A stretch of DNA of 8,403 nt from Chitinophagaceae bacterium (GTDB lineage Bacteria; Bacteroidota; Bacteroidia; Chitinophagales; Chitinophagaceae): assembly GCA_947483345.1 (NCBI GenBank), contig CANKNL010000127.1:1-8403 (forward strand), given 5' to 3'. Below are positions 1-6,659 of this stretch, piece after piece; within the stretch, counting starts at the first letter, position 1, and every line of letters begins with the position of its first letter. The translations under genes were made by a program, and so were the position numbers. The notes beneath the pieces are model-generated. The model worked only from the letters and a program-made list of their open reading frames with translations, was not told where the DNA came from and did no database searches.

Positions 1-1017
1 TATTGAGATCAGGATTTTATTCAGCTTTTGATGTTTGATAATACCCTCATCAGTTATATTACCAATACTTAAATAAAACTTGTTAGCCTCTGTACTGTTA
101 GACAGGCTGATATTATTAGAATTAAATTTACCTACTCTGGTAACGGCATCTACCCAATCGGTATTTGCTGTCCATTTTGAATAATCAAATGGAGAAGATA
201 ATATGGTACCATCGTTTGTTTTTTCTTCATCATATAAAGTCTTAAACAGTGACGCATCGGCCCAGGCAATTTTATCCACTAATTTTTTAAAGCCATAAGA
301 GGTATTAACGGTAATTACATTTTTACCGGTTTTGCCTCTTTTAGTAGTCACTGCAATCACGCCATTTGCGCCACGCACACCAAAAATGGCCAGTGAAGAG
401 GGATCTTTTAAAACCTCAATAGATTCAATATCAGACGGATTCAGATAATCAATATTATCATTAAAAATACCATCAACTACATATAAAGGATGAATATCAC
501 CACCTAAACTATTGGTACCTCTAATGCGGATATCCGGAGCACTACCGGGAGTACCGTTATTAATTACAGATAAGCCGGCAACCTTGCTTTGTAAAGAGGC
601 AACCGGATTTGTATTGGGCTTATCAGCAATGTCTTTACCTGCAATTTTTACTATAGAGCCTGTTAAGTCTCTTTTGCTGGCAGTACCATAACCAATCACC
701 ACTACTTCATCTAATTTGTTAGACGCTTCAGTAAGTACAACAACCAGTGCCACATTTGTAATGGCAACTTGTTTAGATTGATACCCCACTGAAGAAACAA
801 TAATAAATTGAGCAGATGAAGCAGCCGAGATGCTAAACTCTCCTTTAGCGTTAGTGCTAACACCGGCCTGTGTACCTTTTACCAATACCGAAGCATTACT
901 AATGGCCTCTCCTTTTTCGTCGATAACTTTACCTGTTACCGATTTATTTTGGGCCCATGAAACAGAAGTGATAAATAAAAGTACTAAAACGAAAATCCCT
1001 TGTAAGATTTTTTTCAT
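1..1017 (-). CDS. SusC/RagA-family TonB-dependent outer-membrane receptor, N-terminal part
   Basis: The leftward frame is open from an ATG at 1017 to the window edge, giving 339 residues of a protein usually about 1000 long. Residues 1-22 form a signal peptide ending SVSWA. Residues 26-97 are a carboxypeptidase-regulatory-like beta-sandwich (VTGKVIDEKGEAISNASV), the extra N-terminal domain typical of SusC proteins. DEVVVIGYGT at 103-112 marks the TonB-box/plug junction, and 117-230 is the plug with IRIRGTNS, PLYVVDGI, IESIEVLKDPSS and FGVRGANGVIAVTTKRG. The beta-barrel begins after that and runs off the window. By family knowledge it imports oligosaccharides or other large ligands across the outer membrane, powered by TonB-ExbBD, with a SusD lipoprotein lid that is normally the next gene (here off the left edge). 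It is divergent from the sensor/regulator at 1198. The leader is A-rich with no clear Shine-Dalgarno sequence, normal for Bacteroidota. The transported substrate cannot be inferred. Confidence 0.95.
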   Translation of the reverse strand, partial: MKKILQGIFVLVLLFITSVSWAQNKSVTGKVIDEKGEAISNASVLVKGTQAGVSTNAKGEFSISAASSAQFIIVSSVGYQSKQVAITNVALVVVLTEASNKLDEVVVIGYGTASKRDLTGSIVKIAGKDIADKPNTNPVASLQSKVAGLSVINNGTPGSAPDIRIRGTNSLGGDIHPLYVVDGIFNDNIDYLNPSDIESIEVLKDPSSLAIFGVRGANGVIAVTTKRGKTGKNVITVNTSYGFKKLVDKIAWADASLFKTLYDEEKTNDGTILSSPFDYSKWTANTDWVDAVTRVGKFNSNNISLSNSTEANKFYLSIGNITDEGIIKHQKLNKILISI

Positions 1018-1055
1018 ATGCAATTGTTTTGTTTTTTGTAAAAAAGTTAGAATTC

Positions 1056-1118
1056 TGTAATCTCAAAAATATACTTAAAAAACAAAATTGTTGTTAAATA
1101 AAACTCACTAAGATTACA
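1056..1118. repeat. 8-bp inverted repeat TGTAATCT ... AGATTACA bracketing the SusC promoter
   Basis: TGTAATCT at 1056-1063 is the exact reverse complement of AGATTACA at 1111-1118, with arm centres 55 bp apart (about five helical turns). The left arm lies directly downstream of the predicted SusC -7 box, at the expected transcription start. The right arm overlaps the start of the 44-bp-period direct repeat. It could be a looping operator pair. An 8-bp match in AT-rich DNA can also arise by chance. Confidence 0.4.
1064..1071 (-). promoter_or_regulatory. Predicted -7 box (TATTTTTG) of the SusC-type gene
   Basis: Read on the minus strand the bases are TATTTTTG, a perfect match to the Bacteroidota primary-sigma -7 consensus TAnnTTTG. 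It lies about 46 bases upstream of the ATG at 1017, leaving an A/T-rich untranslated leader. No TTTG-type -33 element is found at the normal 19-21 base spacing (the nearest, at 1083-1086, is only 11 bases away). That would fit a promoter dependent on an activator, such as the divergent regulator, but this is inference. Confidence 0.5.
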
Positions 1119-1189
1119 TCACGATAACATAACTAATTGATTATCAATAACTGTAAAATACATCAAGACTACGTCAAATTTTGATTATC
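1115..1189. repeat. Degenerate tandem repeat, two ~31-bp units at 44-bp period, candidate regulator binding sites
   Basis: Unit A is 1115-1145 and unit B is 1159-1189. Both begin TACATCA (1115, 1159) and end TTGATTATC (1137, 1181). In between both share GA and AC dinucleotides at equal offsets. By hand alignment 22 of 31 positions match with no gap. Unit A also contains an inverted repeat, ATTGA-TTA-TCAAT, at 1136-1148. Unit B overlaps the candidate -7 box of the regulator gene. Unit A lies roughly 50-85 bp upstream of the predicted SusC start, a normal place for activator binding. The obvious candidate ligand is the HTH regulator encoded at 1198-4104. Assignment as an operator is inference. 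Confidence 0.5.
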
Positions 1190-1193
1190 TTTA
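1186..1193 (+). promoter_or_regulatory. Candidate -7 box (TATCTTTA) of the sensor/regulator gene
   Basis: TATCTTTA differs from the Bacteroidota TAnnTTTG consensus only in the last base and ends 4 bases before the ATG at 1198. If used, the transcript would start at or next to the start codon, giving a leaderless or nearly leaderless mRNA. It overlaps the end of direct-repeat unit B, so a protein bound there could block it (autoregulation). No -33 TTTG is seen at normal spacing, so the call is weak. Confidence 0.3.
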
Positions 1194-1197
1194 AGTT

Positions 1198-4104
1198 ATG
1201 TTCAAGTGGTTATTCTTTTTCCTGTTTCTCATCTTTATTAATAAGGTGCAGGGCCAAAATACAATTGGCCTTCCCCAAATCATTAATTTTAGCAATAATA
1301 CTTTTAAGGGAGGCTCTCAAACCTGGGATATTAAACAGGATAAAGCAGGCAGAATGTATTTTGCCAATAATGAGGGATTGCTGACCTATGATGGCAGTTA
1401 CTGGAAAATATATCCTCAGCCAAATAAAACGATCTTACGGTCAATTGCCCTTGATCGTGGCAGGATTTATGCCGGAGGCCAGGATGAAATAGGTTATTTT
1501 TTTCCGGATTCTACCGGGAGTTTAAAATACACTTCTTTAAAGCACCTCATACCTAAAAAATTTACTGATGTATGGGATATTGAAGTGCTTAATGATGCCG
1601 TTTTCTTTCGTACCTGGGATCAGATTTTTGAATATAAAAATGAGGCCGTTAAAGTCTACACGGCTTTAACAGGCTGGGATATGATGAAATTGGCAGGCAA
1701 TAAACTTTTTGCCCAGGATAAAACTAATGGCCTTTTCCAGTTTATCAGTGATGGCTGGCAGCCCTTATGCAAACAAAACGCTGTTCCTAACTACGAGATC
1801 ACCGGCATCGTTGCTTTACATAAGGACAGTTTACTATTAAGCTCATTACAAAACGGCTTATTTATTTACAGCAATGGCAGCATTACAAAAAAAAATACCC
1901 AAGCTGATGATCACTTTTTTAAAAGCAGTATTTATTGTTTTGAACAAATAAACAACACAGAATTTGTTGCAGGTACCATTTCGGAAGGCTGCTTGATCAT
2001 GAATATGAATGGCGACATCGTACAACAGATCGCCTTACCGGAAGGGCTTCAAAATAATAATGTGCTTTATGTATTTCTGGACAGAGAAAAAAATCTTTGG
2101 GTGGCACTGGATAACGGAATCAGTTTTATCGCCTACAATTCTGCCATAAAATATATAAAGCCCGGTAAACCAAATGAACTTGCCGGTTATTCTGCCCGCA
2201 TTTTCGACAATCAACTTTATGTTGCCACATCGGATGGTGCTTATGCAGCCCCCATTTCGAACAGTACAAAAAATTTCAGTTTTTCTAAAGGTAATTTCAG
2301 TTTTGTAAATAACAGTAATGGGCAAGCCTGGAGGCTGGATGAAATAAACCACCAGCTTTTAATGGGGCACAATAAAGGCAGCTACTTAATTAAAAAAAAT
2401 GACGCTGTGCAGATCACACACGATGCCGGCATTTGGCTGTTTGTACCCACCAGTTCTATATTTCCGGTAAAAAATATTCTGGCAGGCAGTTACGCAGGTT
2501 TAACCATGCTTGAGTTTGCTGATACTAAAATAACCAGTACCCATGAACTTAAAGGCATGTATGAGTCACTTCGGTTTTTGGCCATTGATAACAGTAACAC
2601 TATCTGGGCGTCTCACCCTTACCGTGGCATTTATAAGATCGCATTGGCTGCTGACAATAAATCATACACACACGAATTATTAACAGATAAAAACGGCCTG
2701 CCTTCTGCATCCCGGAATTTTGGATTCAGGATAAAAAACAGGGTGGTATTTGCAACCGAAAAAGGTATATACGAATACGACAACACCATAAAACGCTTTA
2801 TCCGGTCGCCCTTATTATATCAGGTATTTGGAGATCTGGCCATTCAATATCTTAACGAAGATGCAGAAGGCCATATCTGGTTTTGCAGTGGCAAAAAGAT
2901 TGGTGTCGTTAATTACTCCGATACGGAAAAAAAATACCGGATGTCTTATTTCCCCGAACTCACGGGTAAGCTCTTATCCGGATTTGAAAATATTTATCCC
3001 TATGATAATAAAAATATTTTTATTGCTTCCAATAACGGCATCATTCATGTAGACTATGACAAATATGTAACGCTTAACCATAAAGTAAATATTTTATTAA
3101 CCCAGGTAAAATCGATAGAAGGGCCGGGGAGTATCGTTTTCGGTGGTTATTTTGATCAACAGGCCGACTCTAATTATTACCAAAATAAAAATGCCATACG
3201 CCAATTTTCAAAAAGCAACAATTCGTTTCATTTTGAATTCAGTTCGCCGTCGTATGATTTTCAGAATAATATTGAATACAGTTATCAACTGGAAGGCTAT
3301 GAAAACGAATGGTCGGCCTGGGGACCGAAAACAGAAAAGGATTATACCAATTTACCCCATGGAAACTTTACATTTAAAGTGAAGGCGCGTGATAACTTAG
3401 GCCATGAATCGGCTCCGGTTAACTACCGTTTTGAAATAAATCCAGCCTGGTATAAATCGCCGATTGCCTATATTTTATATCTTGTTTTTTTTATTATTTT
3501 TCTGTATGTTTTTGACAGGTGGCAAAAGCAAAGATTCCATATCAGGCAGTTGAAATTTGAGGAGGAACAAAAAAAAATGAGGTATATCCTTCAGTTAGAA
3601 GTTGAAAAAAATGAAAAGAAGATCATTGAGCTTGAAAATGAAAAATTAGTTAATGAGGTTATTTATAAAAACAAAGAATTGTCTGATGCCAGTATCAGGC
3701 TCATGGAAAGAAGTGATGCCTTATTAAAAGTAAAAGATGAATTACAAAAATTAAATAAAAAAACAGGTGATAATCAGGATTTAAAAAAAGCCATCCAGCT
3801 TTTAAGTGATGCCGAAAAAGATGATTCCAACTGGGAGCAGTTTGTTACTCAGTTTAATAAAGTGAATAACAATTTTCTGAAAAAACTAGGAGCGCAGTTT
3901 CCTAAATTAACCAATGCCGACTTAAAAGTTTGCGCCTATGTACAATTAAAAATGTCTTCCAAAGAAATTGCCCATTTAATGAATATGGCTGTAAGAGGTG
4001 TTGAAATTATCCGTTACCGCCTCAGAAAAAAACTGCAACTGGCTCCAGGCCAAAGCTTAAAAGAATTTTTAAATGACATTCATGAAGCGCATAATTCACT
4101 TTAA
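1198..4104 (+). CDS. Membrane-spanning propeller/Y_Y_Y sensor with C-terminal LuxR-like HTH (one-component regulator)
   Basis: This 968-residue protein has a signal peptide/membrane anchor at 1-20. A large periplasmic region with two-component-regulator-propeller-like repeats follows, for example DKAGRMYFANNEGL near 48-61, DREKNLWVALDNGI at 295-308 and DAEGHIWF at 555-562. A Y_Y_Y (triple tyrosine) domain covers about 670-748, including YSYQLEGYENEWSAW at 694-708 and the DYTNLPHGNFTFKVKARD segment after it. One transmembrane helix lies at about 754-772. A Lys/Glu-rich coiled coil spans about 775-860, and a LuxR/GerE-like HTH about 904-948, with SSKEIAHLMNMAVRGVEI and YRLRKKL. There is no histidine-kinase, ATPase or receiver domain, so a ligand signal would pass straight through the membrane to a DNA-binding end. 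Such proteins commonly sit beside SusC/SusD loci, and here the gene is divergent from a SusC gene, so it probably controls it. The ATG at 1198 is chosen because the signal peptide starts there. The ligand is unknown. Confidence 0.9.
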   Translation: MFKWLFFFLFLIFINKVQGQNTIGLPQIINFSNNTFKGGSQTWDIKQDKAGRMYFANNEGLLTYDGSYWKIYPQPNKTILRSIALDRGRIYAGGQDEIGYFFPDSTGSLKYTSLKHLIPKKFTDVWDIEVLNDAVFFRTWDQIFEYKNEAVKVYTALTGWDMMKLAGNKLFAQDKTNGLFQFISDGWQPLCKQNAVPNYEITGIVALHKDSLLLSSLQNGLFIYSNGSITKKNTQADDHFFKSSIYCFEQINNTEFVAGTISEGCLIMNMNGDIVQQIALPEGLQNNNVLYVFLDREKNLWVALDNGISFIAYNSAIKYIKPGKPNELAGYSARIFDNQLYVATSDGAYAAPISNSTKNFSFSKGNFSFVNNSNGQAWRLDEINHQLLMGHNKGSYLIKKNDAVQITHDAGIWLFVPTSSIFPVKNILAGSYAGLTMLEFADTKITSTHELKGMYESLRFLAIDNSNTIWASHPYRGIYKIALAADNKSYTHELLTDKNGLPSASRNFGFRIKNRVVFATEKGIYEYDNTIKRFIRSPLLYQVFGDLAIQYLNEDAEGHIWFCSGKKIGVVNYSDTEKKYRMSYFPELTGKLLSGFENIYPYDNKNIFIASNNGIIHVDYDKYVTLNHKVNILLTQVKSIEGPGSIVFGGYFDQQADSNYYQNKNAIRQFSKSNNSFHFEFSSPSYDFQNNIEYSYQLEGYENEWSAWGPKTEKDYTNLPHGNFTFKVKARDNLGHESAPVNYRFEINPAWYKSPIAYILYLVFFIIFLYVFDRWQKQRFHIRQLKFEEEQKKMRYILQLEVEKNEKKIIELENEKLVNEVIYKNKELSDASIRLMERSDALLKVKDELQKLNKKTGDNQDLKKAIQLLSDAEKDDSNWEQFVTQFNKVNNNFLKKLGAQFPKLTNADLKVCAYVQLKMSSKEIAHLMNMAVRGVEIIRYRLRKKLQLAPGQSLKEFLNDIHEAHNSL

Positions 4105-4109
4105 CTTTG
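4102..4109 (+). promoter_or_regulatory. Predicted -7 box (TAACTTTG) overlapping the regulator stop codon
   Basis: TAACTTTG matches TAnnTTTG perfectly, and its first three bases are the TAA stop codon of the regulator. It lies 19 bases before the ATG at 4129, a common spacing in Bacteroidota, and implies a leader of roughly 12-15 bases. No good -33 box is visible. It suggests the downstream secreted-protein gene is transcribed separately, at least in part, although read-through from the regulator is equally possible over this short gap. Confidence 0.45.
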
Positions 4110-4128
4110 CATTAAATTATTGGCATTG

Positions 4129-6063
4129 ATGCATGTAAAATATTTATTCCTGCTTTTTTTTATTGCCTGTTTCTATAACCCTGCCCGGGCACAGCTTTGC
4201 CAGGGCAGCCTGGGCGACCCCATTGTGAATACCAACTTCGGACAAGGATTAAACCCCGGCCCGCCATTATCAGCTGCAACTACCACCTATCAATATGTGT
4301 CGGTTGATTGCCCCAGTGATGGCTTTTATACTGTAAGAAACAACAGCAGTGCCTGTTTCGGAAATTCCTGGTATAGTTTTACATCCGATCATACCGGCAA
4401 TGCCAATGGGTACTTTATGTTGGTGAATGCCTCGATACTGCCGAGTGCCTTTTACCTCGACACGGTGCGGGGGCTCTGTGGCAGTACTACTTATGAATTT
4501 GCGGCCTGGATCATGAATGTGATCTTACCGGCTTCCTGTGGCAGTAATTCTATTCAGCCAAACCTGACTTTTAGTATTGAAAAAACGGATGGCAGTGTTT
4601 TACAAACCTATAATACCGGCAGCATTCCTCCAGCCGCTTCTGCCAGTTGGAAGCAGTATGGCTTTTTTTTTACAACGCCGGCTGCTGTAACTGATATTGT
4701 TTTGCGCATTTTCAATAATTCGCAGGGTGGCTGTGGCAACGACCTGGCACTTGATGATATTACTTTTCGCCCCTGTGGCCCATTACTTACACCTGCCATA
4801 ACAGGCAATGCCACCAGTTCGGTATCCTTATGTGAGGGCATAGGCGGATCCTATACATTTACCTGTACCGTATCGGGTGGATTTAATACCCCTGTTTTTC
4901 AATGGCAGGAACGGGTAAACGCAGGCAGTTGGACAGACATAGCCGGTGCAAACAGCCTCTCGCTTACAAGCACATTTCCGGCAAATACCCCGGTTGGTAA
5001 TTACGAATTCAGACTAGCCGTTGCCGAATCGGGAAATATGGGTTCGGCACAATGCCGGATCGCTTCTCAACCCCTGTTGGTTATTATACAAGCTAACCCG
5101 GTTACAGCGGCATCCAATAATGGACCTGCCTGTACAAATAGCATAGTAACGTTAACGGCTACTGGCGGCATACAATATCAATGGACCGGCCCTAATGGAT
5201 ACACCGGCTCCGGCTCTCCATTACCGCTATCCAATCTGCTACTCAACCAGGCCGGAAAATATTATGTAACCGTAACCAATGCTGCAGGTTGTTTTAAAAA
5301 TGATTCGACTACCCTTTTTGTTAATCCTTCTCCTGTGGCCACCACGTCTTTTGCTAATGCCTCATTATGTGCGGGAGACAGTATACCATTAATTGCCGGA
5401 GGAGGCATTGGTTATACCTGGATACCGGCTACAGGCTTATCCAATGCGTTAATTTTTAATCCGATGGCTGCACCTACACAAACCACAGTGTATCAGGCCA
5501 TAGTCACTAATGCTTTTTCCTGTAAGGACACAGCTTCGTCTACCCTTACTTTAATCTTTCCGCCGGTTGTTAATGCAGGAAGTGATAAACTCATTTTGAA
5601 AGGACAACGCATTCCGTTAGCCGGGTCGGTAACCGGCCAGGGCGTTAACTTTTCATGGTCGCCACCCGATTATATGGATGATATTTACTCACTCAATTCT
5701 TATGTTAACCCTCCAAATGATATCCGGTATATACTTTCTGCCATATCCATTTTTGGCTGTAAAACGGTTACCGATACCCTGTTTATAAAAGTATTTACCG
5801 ACCTATTTATTCCCAATGCCTTTACCCCTAATGCGGATGGCATAAATGATACCTGGAATATTCCGGCCATAGCGGCTTACCCCAACTTTCAGCTCTTCCT
5901 GTATAACCGTTATGGGCAATTGATCTTTGAAACGAAGACTAGCCCGGTAGCCTGGAACGGCAGCTACAAGGGAAAACCCTGCCCGAATGGCGCTTATACT
6001 TATATCATAAAAACAGGAAAAAGTATAGACCTGATCAAAGGTACAGTGATGATAATAAGATAA
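4129..6063 (+). CDS. Secreted Ig/PKD-like repeat protein with type B T9SS (gliding-motility-associated) sorting domain
   Basis: Counted from the ATG at 4129 the protein has 644 residues. A TTG nine bases upstream is in frame, but the ATG gives a compact signal peptide ending PARAQ (1-22). Residues 23-217 form a beta-sandwich-like module with seven cysteines (24, 61, 76, 117, 137, 202, 216) ending LALDDITFRPCG, resembling galactose-binding-like modules of Bacteroidota surface proteins. Three or four Ig/PKD-like repeats follow at about 218-320, 322-400, 402-478 and 480-557, with typical CxG...L.A.GG....W pieces. Residues 560-644 are the CHU_C/T9SS type B domain: FIPNAFTPNADGINDTW, LFLYNRYGQLIF, WNGSYKGKPCPNGAYTYII and KGTVMIIR. 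It should pass the inner membrane by Sec and the outer membrane by T9SS, ending on the cell surface or outside. It starts 24 bp after the regulator stop codon. No enzyme domain is seen; an adhesin or glycan-binding role is a guess. Confidence 0.88.
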   Translation: MHVKYLFLLFFIACFYNPARAQLCQGSLGDPIVNTNFGQGLNPGPPLSAATTTYQYVSVDCPSDGFYTVRNNSSACFGNSWYSFTSDHTGNANGYFMLVNASILPSAFYLDTVRGLCGSTTYEFAAWIMNVILPASCGSNSIQPNLTFSIEKTDGSVLQTYNTGSIPPAASASWKQYGFFFTTPAAVTDIVLRIFNNSQGGCGNDLALDDITFRPCGPLLTPAITGNATSSVSLCEGIGGSYTFTCTVSGGFNTPVFQWQERVNAGSWTDIAGANSLSLTSTFPANTPVGNYEFRLAVAESGNMGSAQCRIASQPLLVIIQANPVTAASNNGPACTNSIVTLTATGGIQYQWTGPNGYTGSGSPLPLSNLLLNQAGKYYVTVTNAAGCFKNDSTTLFVNPSPVATTSFANASLCAGDSIPLIAGGGIGYTWIPATGLSNALIFNPMAAPTQTTVYQAIVTNAFSCKDTASSTLTLIFPPVVNAGSDKLILKGQRIPLAGSVTGQGVNFSWSPPDYMDDIYSLNSYVNPPNDIRYILSAISIFGCKTVTDTLFIKVFTDLFIPNAFTPNADGINDTWNIPAIAAYPNFQLFLYNRYGQLIFETKTSPVAWNGSYKGKPCPNGAYTYIIKTGKSIDLIKGTVMIIR

Positions 6064-6167
6064 AAGCCGCTGCATTACATTTATGCTTTCCGTATTTATT
6101 TAAACAACTTGTACATAACGCTTGATGTGGTCGCTATGGTAATCAAATTGATCCGGTCAACTATCTT

Positions 6168-6647
6168 CTATATCATTTTCAATGCTTTTATTACAGGATA
6201 AATCATTCCGGCAATCAGAAGTAATGTAATGAACGGCCGGTTAAGATTTTGCCATTTATAGTTTTTTCTCAATATCGCATCCATTGCGTGGTTAAACCCG
6301 GAGAAAATAAAAAAGAAAATAAAAGTAAAGAAGATCGTCAGTTCGGCTTTGATACCCCAATTACTGATAACTACGATAATGGCTACAACCGCATATGATA
6401 ATAAGGCAATGGCCGATTGACGCTGATAATTACTTCCAACCTCAAAGCCTTTACTCTCTGCAGATTTCTTTGCAAAAAACAATCCTTCCAAACCAGAGAT
6501 CCCAGCTATTGTGACGATTATTACTGGTATCATAAAATGCAGCTGCGCAATGGGATTGTATCCATTTGAAAAACCAATTTTATATCCCCAGAAAAAGGTA
6601 AGCGAAACAATGACGATTCTCAACATGTCAAATATTTTTATCATCAT
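6168..6647 (-). CDS. Small polytopic membrane protein, DUF6790-like
   Basis: The product has 159 residues with about five hydrophobic segments (roughly 7-22, 37-58, 76-95, 102-119, 138-155), so it is an integral inner-membrane protein. Conserved-looking polar residues lie between them: FEVGSN at 68-73, H120 and D123 in FNHAMDAI, and N135-R-P. This pattern recalls the DUF6790 family from memory; no function is known for that family. The start is one of two adjacent ATG codons at 6642-6647. It begins 12 bp after the stop codon of the hydrolase gene, so the two are probably co-transcribed and perhaps translationally coupled. The gene converges on the secreted-protein gene that ends at 6063, with a 104-bp gap and no strong terminator hairpin. 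The family call is tentative; the membrane location is secure. Confidence 0.75.
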   Translation of the reverse strand: MMIKIFDMLRIVIVSLTFFWGYKIGFSNGYNPIAQLHFMIPVIIVTIAGISGLEGLFFAKKSAESKGFEVGSNYQRQSAIALLSYAVVAIIVVISNWGIKAELTIFFTFIFFFIFSGFNHAMDAILRKNYKWQNLNRPFITLLLIAGMIYPVIKALKMI

Positions 6648-6659
6648 CTTTGTACTATT

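Noticed and set aside
830..1060. Rightward 76-codon frame across the SusC gene start
   Set aside because: It is antisense to the clearly coding SusC N-terminus and has no domain, signal or start-site support.
1887..1895. Run of nine A inside the regulator gene as a phase-variation or frameshift site
   Set aside because: The frame continues intact through a full-length domain set, and the gene is full of similar A-rich Lys/Asn codons; no second product is suggested.
4120..4128. TTG at 4120 as the start of the type B sorting-domain protein
   Set aside because: The ATG at 4129 gives a standard signal peptide and better spacing to the TAACTTTG box; the three extra residues add nothing recognisable.
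5803..6075. Leftward 90-codon frame at the end of the secreted-protein gene
   Set aside because: It is antisense to the well-conserved type B sorting domain; a shadow of real coding sequence.
6064..6167. Short palindromes (ATCAAATTGAT at 6142-6152, TTGATCCGGTCAA at 6148-6160, GCAT...ATGC at 6071-6085) as a bidirectional terminator between the convergent genes
   Set aside because: Stems are only 4-5 bp and no U-run follows on either strand; not convincing as an intrinsic terminator.
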